The notes beneath the pieces are model-generated. The model saw nothing but the letters and a program-made list of their open reading frames with translations. It did no database searches and was not told where the DNA came from. The translations under genes were made by a program, and so were the position numbers. Positions 25,345 to 33,658 of a stretch of DNA of 64,000 nucleotides are shown here, piece by piece. The stretch is from Desulfonatronum thiosulfatophilum (GTDB lineage Bacteria > Desulfobacterota > Desulfovibrionia > Desulfovibrionales > Desulfonatronaceae). The stretch lies in the NCBI RefSeq assembly GCF_900104215.1, contig NZ_FMXO01000018.1, forward strand, positions 1 to 64,000, read 5' to 3'. Each line of letters begins with the position of its first letter. The stretch's first letter is position 1.

Positions 25345-26076
25345 TCAGGCCCTGGCCAGTACAAGCAGGTCCACCGACACGGCTCCGGCCTGGAGCAAAG
25401 TCCTGGCGGCGGCATGCGCCGTGGCTCCTGTGGTCAGAATGTCGTCGACCAGGAGAACCGTTCTGCCGTGGACGAGGGCGTTGTCGGCCTGGAATGCTCC
25501 CTTCAGGTTCTGCATGCGCTGCGCTCGCGGCAAGGTGTGCTGGGCTGGTGTGTTTCGAATCCGACTCAAAGCGTTGACGCGCAAGTTGCCGAAACCATCA
25601 TGGCTAATGCCCCTGGACAGTTCCAGGCTCTGGTTGAAACCGCGGTCACGAAGCTTCCGGGGATGGAGCGGAATCGGTACGATCAGATCGTGGGAGGTTG
25701 CCTCTGCGGCCTGGAGCGAAAGGCGCAGCAAATCGTGCAACAGCCGGCCCAGTCCGAGCTGGGCCTGGAACTTGAACCGCAAGACCAGTGATTTCAGCAG
25801 ATCATTGTATGGACCGTAGAAATAGACGTTGTGCCAGGGAGGCGGAGAAAGGCGGCAATCGAGGCACAACATCGGGGGCCCGGCATCAACCTCGTACAGC
25901 TTCCCGCATCGCGGACAGTATCCGGTAATTCGCTGAACAAGCCTCGACCGACAGACGGCGCAGACATTGAGCGTGGCCGTTGAAGCCGGGTCTGAAGAAG
26001 CTTCATCCTTCAGGGCTCCGCAGACAGGACACCTTTTGTTCAGCGCTGGAAAATATTCCTGGACAAGCCGCGCCAT
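25345..26076 (-). CDS. comF: ComF-family phosphoribosyltransferase-like protein
   Basis: A 243-residue protein related to ComFC/GntX. The N terminus carries a zinc-binding double-zinc-ribbon region (CPVCGAL, CAVCRSR, CPRCGK, CLDCR), followed by LKFKFQAQ-like and IPLHPRKLRDRGFNQS motifs. The PRPP-binding loop VLLVDDILTTGATAHAA is near the C terminus. ComF proteins help DNA uptake in competent bacteria, but many carriers are not known to be competent. The ATG at 26076 follows GGAG and gives a typical N terminus. A start at 26148 would overlap the upstream flavoprotein gene and lacks a ribosome site. Confidence 0.85.
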   Translation of the reverse strand: MARLVQEYFPALNKRCPVCGALKDEASSDPASTATLNVCAVCRSRLVQRITGYCPRCGKLYEVDAGPPMLCLDCRLSPPPWHNVYFYGPYNDLLKSLVLRFKFQAQLGLGRLLHDLLRLSLQAAEATSHDLIVPIPLHPRKLRDRGFNQSLELSRGISHDGFGNLRVNALSRIRNTPAQHTLPRAQRMQNLKGAFQADNALVHGRTVLLVDDILTTGATAHAAARTLLQAGAVSVDLLVLARA

Positions 26077-26126
26077 GCGGCTCCAGGAGAGAGTGGCGAG
26101 CTGACGCGGAGTCCGCTCAAACTTAC

Positions 26127-26777
26127 TTATGCGGAAAGCTGCGTCCATGCATGGGAGCCGGCTGAGATCAAGGTTTCCCGTGCGTCGGAGCGACCACGGA
26201 GGTCGTCGGCGTTATCAATGCCGCGGAATACATGCTGTTCCTGAATGTGAAAATTGAAGGTTTTCAGAAAATACTTGAGGGTGAGCAAGGCCCCTTCAAA
26301 CAGACGTTCGCCTTGGGGGCGACCGGCTACGAGGTTGATGATCGCAGGCCTGGCGGCAAGCTTTTGCATCACCGGGTCCTGGTTCTCCTTGCGCAAATAA
26401 TAGGACTGGCTGCGGTCGATCCAGGCCTTGAACTGGGCGGGAACATGATAAAAGTAGATCGGTGAGGAAATGAAGATGCTCGGCGCGGCAAGCAATGCCT
26501 GAAACAGTTGTGCGCTTTGATCCTGGTCGGAAAGATAGCACTCGCCTCGGGGATCCTGGGCGCAGCGGATACAGCCCTGGCAGGGATGAATGGAAAAGTC
26601 TCTCAGGAAAAAGAGCTGACTGCGGCCCCCAGCCTGACGGATTCCCTCCCGGAAAAAGGCCGCGGCGTCATCGCTGTTTCCGCCGCTGCGAGGACTGCAG
26701 GAGATAACTGCTGGAGATGAAAAGTCTCCCGTGGCGTACGGGGCGAAACCGTTCAAGGGAGGGCGGGAAACCGTCAT
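26127..26777 (-). CDS. Flavodoxin-like FMN/iron-sulfur flavoprotein, NADPH-dependent reductase family
   Basis: A 216-residue protein with a flavodoxin-like fold. An FMN phosphate-binding segment (SPRSGGNSDDAA) and a cysteine motif (CQGCIRCAQDPRGEC) resemble archaeal-type iron-sulfur flavoproteins, with FISSPIYFYHVPAQFKAWIDRS following. It is likely to transfer electrons in the cytoplasm. The start follows AAGGAC. The gene lies 23 bases after an MBL hydrolase gene and is followed by comF. Confidence 0.8.
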   Translation of the reverse strand: MTVSRPPLNGFAPYATGDFSSPAVISCSPRSGGNSDDAAAFFREGIRQAGGRSQLFFLRDFSIHPCQGCIRCAQDPRGECYLSDQDQSAQLFQALLAAPSIFISSPIYFYHVPAQFKAWIDRSQSYYLRKENQDPVMQKLAARPAIINLVAGRPQGERLFEGALLTLKYFLKTFNFHIQEQHVFRGIDNADDLRGRSDARETLISAGSHAWTQLSA

Positions 26778-26800
26778 GTCCTTGTTCCTCTGCGTTCTCG

Positions 26801-27421
26801 CTAATCTTCAAAGTATGGGTTTGTCAGCTGTTCTTCCCGAACGGTGGTCGCGGGGCCGTGGCCGGGATAGACGATGGTTTCCTGAGGCAGGGTAAAAAGC
26901 TGGGAGCGGACAGCGTTGAGCAACGTCTCCATGTCGCCGCCGAAAAAGTCGGTCCTCCCGATGGAACCGGCAAACAGAACGTCCCCGACGAAAACGGCAT
27001 TAAGGTCCGGGAAGTAGTAGGAAAGGCTGCCCGGACTGTGACCCGGCGTGTGTAGAACACGGCATTGCAGGCCGATGAACTCCGTGTCCCCGGCGCTGAT
27101 GGTCTCGTATTCATAAGAATCCACCTTGGGCAGACCCATGTAGTTGCCGCTGCCCAGGCCGCTGGCCAGCAGGGGAACGTCTTTTTCGGGGACGCGAATG
27201 GGGGCCTTGGTGGCGAGATGCAGGGCCTGGTTGCCGTAAAGATGATCGAAGTGCAGGTGCGTGTTCAGGATCTCCCGGATCTGGAGATTGTTGGATGACG
27301 CAAAGCGAAGCACGGGGTCCGGAGCGCCGCCCGGGTCAACGACAAGAGCCTGCCCCTGGTTGGCAAGCAGGTAGCAGTTGGTTTGCAGAGGACCCAGCGG
27401 GAATGTTTGTATGGCCGACAT
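26801..27421 (-). CDS. MBL-fold hydrolase, glyoxalase II-like (YcbL type)
   Basis: A 206-residue metallo-beta-lactamase-fold hydrolase. The metal site is shown by THLHFDHLYG, HTPGHSPG, VGDVLFAGSIGRTDF and YPGHGPATT. It is shorter than classical glyoxalase II and matches the type lacking the C-terminal glutathione domain, so the thioester substrate is uncertain. The ATG directly follows the nitroreductase stop codon (TAGATG). Its ribosome site GGAGG lies within the end of that gene, indicating coupling. Confidence 0.87.
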   Translation of the reverse strand: MSAIQTFPLGPLQTNCYLLANQGQALVVDPGGAPDPVLRFASSNNLQIREILNTHLHFDHLYGNQALHLATKAPIRVPEKDVPLLASGLGSGNYMGLPKVDSYEYETISAGDTEFIGLQCRVLHTPGHSPGSLSYYFPDLNAVFVGDVLFAGSIGRTDFFGGDMETLLNAVRSQLFTLPQETIVYPGHGPATTVREEQLTNPYFED

Positions 27422-27943
27422 CTATAAAGCCTCCAGTAAAAGTTCTTCCAGGGGGCGGCGGGACGATGCACCCGGATGGGCCGGATGGCCAAGGGCGATA
27501 ACCGCCATGATCCGGTACTCATCAGGATTCAGGTCGAGTGCCTGAATCACTTGCTCTTCCTGATTGATGATTTCTCCAAGCCAGACGCCGCCAAGGCCCA
27601 GGCCGTGAATGGCCAGAAGCATGTTCTGGATGCAGGCGCCGGCGGCCTGATGGTCCTTGCCTTCATGATACATTGCCGGCTTGTGCAGGAACAGGGCGAT
27701 GAGCGCGCCGGCATTGCGGACAATGGCGGCATATTTTGTCAAACCGGCCAGGGATTCCTGTCGCGGATCGTTCTTGTGAATGACCAGAAAACGCCACGGT
27801 TGATTGTTCAGTCCGCTGGGCGCCCAGCGTCCGGCATCCAGGATGCGTCTTAAGTGCTCCGTGTCCACGGGCTGGTCCGTAAATTTGCGCACACTGCGGC
27901 GTTGAAGCAGGGCTTGAAAAATGGTCGGTTCGGGATGAGGCAT
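27422..27943 (-). CDS. Nitroreductase-family FMN oxidoreductase
   Basis: A 173-residue FMN-dependent NAD(P)H oxidoreductase. The N-terminal LLQRRSVRKFTDQPV contacts the FMN phosphate. APSGLNNQPWRF and the C-terminal GLGGVWLGEI are family motifs. It reduces nitro or quinone-like compounds in vitro in related proteins; the natural substrate is unknown. It begins with ATG after AGGAGG and is the first gene of the nitroreductase-MBL-flavoprotein unit. Confidence 0.88.
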   Translation of the reverse strand: MPHPEPTIFQALLQRRSVRKFTDQPVDTEHLRRILDAGRWAPSGLNNQPWRFLVIHKNDPRQESLAGLTKYAAIVRNAGALIALFLHKPAMYHEGKDHQAAGACIQNMLLAIHGLGLGGVWLGEIINQEEQVIQALDLNPDEYRIMAVIALGHPAHPGASSRRPLEELLLEAL

Positions 27944-28022
27944 CTTGTCCTCCTGAAAAGCTTCGTGCCGGCGGGTTACAGAGAAGTTGCCGGCTCACGC
28001 CAAATAACCGTGCAACTCCTCA

Positions 28023-28208
28023 TTATTTTTTCTTGCGATTTTCCTGGATTTTCTGGGCCGTGTAAGCGGCCAACAGGCCGCAGACAATGCCGTAAAACAA
28101 GGCCCTGCCGACATCCACGCCAAACCAGGTCGCCATCAGGCCGATGGAGCCGCCGACAATCGCACCGCGCAGAACAGGCGGCAATCCTTTTTGAGACTCA
28201 TTAGACAT
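28023..28208 (-). CDS. Small membrane protein
   Basis: A 61-residue protein with one long or two short hydrophobic segments (LRGAIVGGSIGLMATWFGV and ALFYGIVCGLLAAYTA) and a basic C terminus (KIQENRKKK). No family was recognised. Codon use and composition fit a real gene, but the ribosome site is weak. It is flanked by non-coding DNA on both sides. Confidence 0.5.
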   Translation of the reverse strand: MSNESQKGLPPVLRGAIVGGSIGLMATWFGVDVGRALFYGIVCGLLAAYTAQKIQENRKKK

Positions 28209-28521
28209 GCTGTCACCATCCTCTTTTTGTCAACAACTACAATTCTCAGCACAAAGTGGCAAGGCAGCAGCGCAAACGAGATCCGGTTCGCCTTGATTTT
28301 GCGTGGCACGTCGGCTGGAGTTCTTGACCAATCACCTTTCCTGGTTGACTATGGAATCTTTTACCCTTTAGGTACTATGGGCTTCACGTATGGGACCGAA
28401 CTCCGGCCAAACTGGGGTGTGGCCATATCTTCTTGTCGTTCGACATCACTTAATAATGTGCTTCATGCACGAATGATGCAGTTGGTTCGCGAATCGCTGT
28501 TCAAGGATCATTAAACTCTCC
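28209..28521. other. Intergenic region upstream of the HD-domain gene
   Basis: This 313-base stretch lies between divergent genes. An open frame at 28191-28514 on the plus strand has no ribosome site and no recognisable features. I see no tRNA, repeat or terminator here. Confidence 0.45.
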
Positions 28522-29205
28522 ATGAATCGGAATATCTCAACCAATCACGCGGCTGCTCCAGACGTGGAGCATGCTTCCTCTTCGGCGATCGATGCCGATG
28601 CGTCGCGAAACAGCCGCCTGGCGGATTTTCTTTTTGAAGTGGGCATGCTTCGCAAGACGCCGCGCTCAGGATATCAATTCCTCGGTTCCGGACAGGAGAA
28701 CGTTGCCGAACACTCCTTCCGGACCACGGTCATTGCCTATGTTCTGGCTTCGCTGACCGAGGGGGCGGATCTTTTACGGACCATGGGCATGGCCTTGTTC
28801 CATGATCTGCACGAAACGCGCATCGGGGACTTCAATTATGTCAACAGGATCTACAACTCCCGAAAGACGCTGCTTGCCCTGGAGCATGCACTGGACGGGA
28901 CTGGCCTGGACGACGTCATGCAGTGGTGGCGGGAGTTGGATGCGACGCAGAGTCTGGAGTCCCGGCTTGTCCACGATGCGGACCAGCTTGACCTGATATT
29001 GAATCTGAAGCAAGAGCAGGACCTGGGCAATCCCTATGCCGCAAAGTGGCTCGAATGCGCGCTTCCCCGCTTGCACACGGACCTGGCTCGCGACTTGGCC
29101 GCAGTAATCATGCACACGGACCATACGAACTGGTGGTTCAAAAGGCCGGATCCCTCTTGGTGGTGTAAAGGACATAATCCGGATTCTCCCGAGGGGATGG
29201 AGTGA
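28522..29205 (+). CDS. HD-domain phosphohydrolase (YfbR-like)
   Basis: A 227-residue metal-dependent phosphohydrolase like 5'-deoxynucleotidase YfbR / COG1896. The metal ligands are visible as VAEHSFRT, LFHDLHETRIGD and LVHDADQLD. The family dephosphorylates deoxynucleoside monophosphates; activity here is inferred. The first 30 residues are poorly conserved and the true start could be further inside. A 180-base gap separates it from the mla genes. Confidence 0.82.
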   Translation: MNRNISTNHAAAPDVEHASSSAIDADASRNSRLADFLFEVGMLRKTPRSGYQFLGSGQENVAEHSFRTTVIAYVLASLTEGADLLRTMGMALFHDLHETRIGDFNYVNRIYNSRKTLLALEHALDGTGLDDVMQWWRELDATQSLESRLVHDADQLDLILNLKQEQDLGNPYAAKWLECALPRLHTDLARDLAAVIMHTDHTNWWFKRPDPSWWCKGHNPDSPEGME

Positions 29206-29385
29206 GTTCGTGCGCGCCAAGGCAGCATTCGGAGAAAGGCGATTATGCTGCGAGTTCACGGCTTCATTCGAAAAGTTCCTTGAACGACCCGAAAAATCTC
29301 GTGCGCTCCCGCAGTTGTTGCCGGCATTCATATTTTTCACATAACTCCAATCAGGGCTTGACAACGTGAGTATAATGAGCCGGAT

Positions 29386-30156
29386 ATGACCCAATTCGTC
29401 GCAGCCGTTGGCGGCTTGTTCATAAGCATTTCCCGGGACAGCGGGCGGATGGTGCTCTTGTTTCTGGAGGCCTTGTCTTGGCTGTTCCGGCCACCATGGC
29501 GCTGGCGTTTGTTTTTCAAGCAGATGGAATTCATCGGCGTGAATTCCGTGTTCGTGGTCGCCCTGACGTCCCTGTTCACCGGCATGGTCCTGGCTCTGCA
29601 GACGTATTACGCGTTTCGGATGTTTTCCGCGGAGACCTTGGTCGGCGCCACGGTCGCTCTGTCCATGGCCCGCGAACTCGGACCGGTGATCACGGCCCTG
29701 ATGGTCACCGGAAGAGCCGGTTCGGCCATTGCCGCCGAGATCGGAACCATGCGCGTCACGGAACAGGTGGACGCACTTTCGGTGATGGCCATCAATCCTG
29801 TTCAATATCTTGTTTTGCCGCGGATTATTGCCGGAGTGATCATGGTTCCGTTGCTCACGGCACTATCCGTCTTCATCGGCGTTTTCGGCGGGTATCTGGT
29901 GGGAGTGCGGCTGCTGGGAATCCACGGCGGCATATTTATGAACAAGATATATGAATTCGTCACCTTGAGTGATTTGTACAACGGCTTGATCAAGGCGGCC
30001 TGCTTCGGTTTGGTCCTCACACTGGTGGGTTGCTACAAGGGCTTCTACACCAGTGGGGGTGCGGAGGGCGTTGGGCGGGCCACTACCCAGGCCGTGGTTC
30101 TCGCGTCCGTGCTGATTTTGACCAGCGACTACGTGCTCACCGCATTGATGATGTAG
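29386..30156 (+). CDS. mlaE: Mla lipid-transport ABC permease
   Basis: A 256-residue inner-membrane permease of the Mla/MCE phospholipid transport system. The family motifs FTGMVLALQTYY, LGPVITALMVTGRAGSAIAAEIGTM and EQVDAL are present, with about five to six hydrophobic segments. It is followed by mlaF after 1 base and then mlaD, forming the transporter core that moves phospholipids between inner and outer membranes. mlaC and mlaB are not adjacent. Confidence 0.92.
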   Translation: MTQFVAAVGGLFISISRDSGRMVLLFLEALSWLFRPPWRWRLFFKQMEFIGVNSVFVVALTSLFTGMVLALQTYYAFRMFSAETLVGATVALSMARELGPVITALMVTGRAGSAIAAEIGTMRVTEQVDALSVMAINPVQYLVLPRIIAGVIMVPLLTALSVFIGVFGGYLVGVRLLGIHGGIFMNKIYEFVTLSDLYNGLIKAACFGLVLTLVGCYKGFYTSGGAEGVGRATTQAVVLASVLILTSDYVLTALMM

Positions 30157-30157
30157 C

Positions 30158-30919
30158 ATGCCCATGGAACCGATTATCGAAATGCGCAATGTGCGGAAAA
30201 GTTTTGGACGCGAGCACGTGCTTCGTGATCTGAGTCTGGCCATAGCCAAGGACTCGGTGAGCGTGATCATCGGCCGCAGCGGCGGGGGCAAAAGCGTGCT
30301 GCTCAAGCACATCATCGGCTTGATGCAACCCGACCAGGGACAGGTGATCATCGACGGTCAGGACATTGCCCGGATGAGCGAACGCCAGATGGCGCCCGTC
30401 CGGCGCAAGTTCGGAATGCTGTTTCAGGAGTCGGCCTTGTTCGATTCGATGAACGTGGAGGAAAACGTCGCTTTTCCTCTGTTAGAGCACACCCGCAAGA
30501 GCCGGAGCGAGGTTATGGACATCGTGGCGCAAAAGCTGACCGCGGTGGGCCTGAAGGAAATGGGCCACAAGATGTCCTCGGAACTTTCCGGCGGGATGCG
30601 CAAACGGGTCGGTCTGGCTCGGGCCTTGGCCCTGGAACCGAAGATCGTGTTGTTCGACGAGCCGACATCGGGCCTCGATCCCGTCATGGCCGCCACCATC
30701 AACGAACTGATCGTGCGCACCCAGGCCGAGTTTCATGCCACCTGCGTGGTGATCAGTCATGATATTCCCGCGGCCATGAGTACCGGCCACGAACTGTTCA
30801 TGCTGTTTGAAGGCAGGATCATCGCCCAAGGCACGCCGGATCAGATCAGGCAATGGGATGATCCCGTGGTCCAGCAGTTCATTCACGGACGAGCTGAAGG
30901 TCCGATCAGCATCGTTTAG
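30158..30919 (+). CDS. mlaF: Mla lipid-transport ATP-binding protein
   Basis: A 253-residue ABC ATPase that powers MlaE. It has Walker A GRSGGGKSV, signature LSGGMRKRVGLARAL, Walker B IVLFDEPTSGLDP and the H-loop VISHD. The sequence EPIIEMRNVRKSFG starts the domain. The start is either ATG 30158 or ATG 30164. The stop lies 38 bases before mlaD. Confidence 0.94.
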   Translation: MPMEPIIEMRNVRKSFGREHVLRDLSLAIAKDSVSVIIGRSGGGKSVLLKHIIGLMQPDQGQVIIDGQDIARMSERQMAPVRRKFGMLFQESALFDSMNVEENVAFPLLEHTRKSRSEVMDIVAQKLTAVGLKEMGHKMSSELSGGMRKRVGLARALALEPKIVLFDEPTSGLDPVMAATINELIVRTQAEFHATCVVISHDIPAAMSTGHELFMLFEGRIIAQGTPDQIRQWDDPVVQQFIHGRAEGPISIV

Positions 30920-30957
30920 CGTTCTTATGATTTTCTTATCAAGTACATGGAGAAAGC

Positions 30958-32460
30958 GTGACATCCGGAGCTGAAATCAAAGTTGGCGTTTTTGTCCTGA
31001 TCGCATGCGCGGCCCTTGCCTACATGACGTTACGGGTCGGAACGGGAGTCTTTCTGCCGGGCGACACATACGAGGTGGATGTCCTTTTCGAGAACGTATC
31101 CGGATTGCGGACCAATTCTCCCGTGGAGATCGCGGGCATCGACATTGGCTTGGTGGAGACCATCACCCTGGACGGCCATCAGGCCAGGGTGACTCTGCAG
31201 TTGCGGTCGCATGTGCGGCTGCATTCCGACGCAGTGGCCACGATCCGCACCCGCGGCGTGCTTGGGGACAAGTTCGTGGAGATACAACCTGGCGGCGAGC
31301 CGTTTCCCATGGTCGAGGACGGGGGGCGCATTACCAGGGGGGCTACGCCGGCAGATATGGATCAGATGTTCACCAAGGTGGGCGACATAGCCGACGACAT
31401 CCGCGTCGTTTCCCGCAGCGCCGCCAATGTTTTCGGCGGCCCCCAGGGCGAGCAGGATTTGCGTTTGGCCTTTGAAAGTCTTCGTGACGCGGCCATGGGA
31501 CTAAATGCCATGGTGCAGGCCAATGCGGAAAGCGTTGACTTCATCGTGCGCAATTTCCGGGACTTTTCAGCTGATCTGCGGGATATCGCCGGGACGAACA
31601 AGGAAGGCATCGACCGCATCGTGGCCAACCTGGAGACAGCCTCCGGACAGCTGCAAACCACCCTGCAACAGGCGGGCGACGTGCTCGCTCGCCTCGAAAC
31701 CGGGGAAGGCCCCCTGGCCAAAATGATCAGTGATCCGGAGATGGGCCAGGATCTGCAGGAGACGATGGCCTCCCTGGAAAGCATTTCCCGGAAGATTGAT
31801 GAAGGTCAGGGCACCCTGGGCAAGCTGATCAACGAAGATACGACAGCCCAGGAATTGGACCGGGCTCTGGAGGGAATCAACAGGTTTCTGGCCAAGCAGG
31901 ATCAGTTCCAAACCTCGGTGGATTTCACCAGCGAGTACCTGGCACGCCACGGCGAAACCAGATCCGCGCTGACCTTGCGGCTGCAACCGGCTGAGGACAA
32001 GTATTATTTGCTGTCCGTGGTGGACAGCCCCCAAGGCAGGAGAGAGAAGAAGGAAACCCTCACCGAACGCTGGGTAAACGGCGAAAGAACGGTGATCCGG
32101 GAAATTGAGGACAGATACTACCAAAGCAAGATCACCTTCTCCGCCCAGCTGGCCAAGCGCTGGGACAATCTGGTTCTGCGCGGAGGACTGATCGAAAGCA
32201 CTGGTGGGGTCGGAGTGGACTATTATCTCTGGGACGATCGCCTGCAACTGCTCTTTGAAGCCTATGATTTTAACAAGGACGACAACCCGCACCTCAAGGC
32301 CGGCGCCAAGCTCTATTTCCTGCGCAATTTCTACGCCAGCCTGGGCATGGACGACTTCGCCCGCAGCGACCGGCGCTCCTTCTATGCCGGTCTGGGGTTT
32401 CACTTCACGGATGAAGACCTGAAATACCTGCTGACCAGCGTGCCCGTTCCAAATCTGTAA
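30958..32460 (+). CDS. mlaD: MlaD/MCE protein with long C-terminal beta-rich domain
   Basis: A 500-residue substrate-binding protein of the Mla system. One N-terminal transmembrane helix (VGVFVLIACAALAYMTL) is followed by a single MCE domain (about residues 38-115, with VEIAGIDIGLVETI). A long helical, coiled-coil-like stretch spans about 130-310. The last 180 residues have alternating aromatic/charged strands (KYYLLSVV, FSAQLAKRWDNLVLRGGL, GVDYYLWDDRLQLLFEAYDF, FYAGLGFHF) that look like an outer-membrane beta-barrel or strand-rich cap. Escherichia coli MlaD is only about 180 residues. GTG start with GGAG upstream. Confidence 0.88.
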   Translation: MTSGAEIKVGVFVLIACAALAYMTLRVGTGVFLPGDTYEVDVLFENVSGLRTNSPVEIAGIDIGLVETITLDGHQARVTLQLRSHVRLHSDAVATIRTRGVLGDKFVEIQPGGEPFPMVEDGGRITRGATPADMDQMFTKVGDIADDIRVVSRSAANVFGGPQGEQDLRLAFESLRDAAMGLNAMVQANAESVDFIVRNFRDFSADLRDIAGTNKEGIDRIVANLETASGQLQTTLQQAGDVLARLETGEGPLAKMISDPEMGQDLQETMASLESISRKIDEGQGTLGKLINEDTTAQELDRALEGINRFLAKQDQFQTSVDFTSEYLARHGETRSALTLRLQPAEDKYYLLSVVDSPQGRREKKETLTERWVNGERTVIREIEDRYYQSKITFSAQLAKRWDNLVLRGGLIESTGGVGVDYYLWDDRLQLLFEAYDFNKDDNPHLKAGAKLYFLRNFYASLGMDDFARSDRRSFYAGLGFHFTDEDLKYLLTSVPVPNL

Positions 32461-32560
32461 ACCAACTCTTTACGCGCCCTGTGCCGGTTCCGGCTTAGGT
32501 CTGTCCGCCGAGGGATGCGCTCGGGGCTGAAGGTGGCATTTTTTTTCATCGGAGAGCTTC

Positions 32561-33553
32561 ATGAAGCGAGAACGTAAAATAAATGTGTCTGAAAATACGG
32601 AAGAGCGTAAATCGCTTATTCGTTCCTATCTGCCCTTGGTTTTGGCCACGGCGGCAGCCTTGCTGCTGAGCCTTGAATACTGGCTGCAACAGGCAGGTTA
32701 TCAGGGGCTTTGCCCCACCGCCGGATGTGCCGTGGTCGGCACCTATGTCAAATATGGCGAGATCGCCTTTATCGGCATGGGCGCGGCTTTCTTCTGGGTG
32801 CTGGCCGGACTGCTGTTCTTGAGCAGGCGATTGGACAAGGGCTGGCTGTGGATGCTCGTGGCGGTCGTGCTGACCGCCGGCCTGGCCTTTGACGGAGGAA
32901 TTCTCGGGTTTCAACACTTCGGAATCAAGGAAACCTGTATTCTCTGCTATGCGGTGGGCCTCGCCCTGTTCCTGATTCTTTTCGCCTACGGATGGATGCG
33001 ACGATCTTTGGCAGCAGTTGTCATGGGCGTTGCCGTGTGGAGCGCGGCTTTCGCCTCCCAGGCTATGTTCGTCTTCCCGGAAAAGACCCCTGACCTGCGG
33101 GAAACCGTGCTGACGTCCTGGCGTGCATCAGAGCAGCCCGGTCCGCAGCTGTATTATTTTTTCAGTTTGCACTGCCCGTTTTGCACCCATGTCCTGAGCA
33201 GCCTGGCCGCACATCCGCCCCAGGGGGGAGAGTGGCATCTGGTACCCCTGGACACCCAGCCGGCGGACCAGCGCAAGCTGGCCGCATTCCTGGACCACCC
33301 CCTTGTTGCGACGAATCCCTTTCAGGCTATCCTGGACGTGGAGCGTGAACCGGCATCGGACATGGAAATCCAGCCTCAAGCAGTCGCGGCCGCCAATAAT
33401 GGCGGTGCTTTTCTGCGCAACAGCGGATACCGCGGAGTGCCGCTGCTGATCGTCCAGGAAACGCCGACAAGGCGGGTAACCTTGCAGGGCCGCGATCCGA
33501 TCCTGAATTATCTGCTGGAAAAGCGTTTGATACCGTTTCGATTGTTTTTCTGA
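32561..33553 (+). CDS. VKOR-thioredoxin fusion (disulfide-forming membrane protein)
   Basis: A 330-residue membrane protein. Residues about 25-165 form a vitamin K epoxide reductase domain with four membrane helices. They carry the loop cysteines CPTAGC and the active-site CILC near the third helix. The C-terminal part is a thioredoxin-like domain with a CPFC motif (SLHCPFCTHV), facing the periplasm. Such fusions make disulfide bonds in exported proteins using quinone, replacing DsbA-DsbB. The start ATG follows GGAG. It lies 100 bases after mlaD and is followed by a strong terminator. Confidence 0.87.
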   Translation: MKRERKINVSENTEERKSLIRSYLPLVLATAAALLLSLEYWLQQAGYQGLCPTAGCAVVGTYVKYGEIAFIGMGAAFFWVLAGLLFLSRRLDKGWLWMLVAVVLTAGLAFDGGILGFQHFGIKETCILCYAVGLALFLILFAYGWMRRSLAAVVMGVAVWSAAFASQAMFVFPEKTPDLRETVLTSWRASEQPGPQLYYFFSLHCPFCTHVLSSLAAHPPQGGEWHLVPLDTQPADQRKLAAFLDHPLVATNPFQAILDVEREPASDMEIQPQAVAAANNGGAFLRNSGYRGVPLLIVQETPTRRVTLQGRDPILNYLLEKRLIPFRLFF

Positions 33554-33591
33554 AGCACGAAGATGACCCGGCCATTGCCGCGACCAAAAAG

Positions 33592-33625
33592 AGGCCGGGA
33601 GGTTTTACCTCCCGGCCTTGTTTGT
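33592..33625. terminator. Bidirectional intrinsic terminator
   Basis: AGGCCGGGAGGT (33592-33603) pairs perfectly with ACCTCCCGGCCT (33607-33618) around TTT. On the plus strand it is followed by TGTTTGTTTG. On the minus strand the stem is followed by CTTTTT. It lies between the convergent VKOR and SNF2 genes and can end both. Confidence 0.9.
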
Positions 33626-33658
33626 TTGTAATCTTAGGTTGAAGCCTCCTGGCTTTAT

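Noticed and set aside
28191-28514. 107-codon plus-strand frame
   Set aside because: No ribosome site, no motif, and it overlaps the start of the small membrane protein gene.
29358-29376. TTGACA and TATAAT boxes upstream of mlaE
   Set aside because: The spacing is only 7 bases, not the 16-18 needed for a sigma70 promoter.
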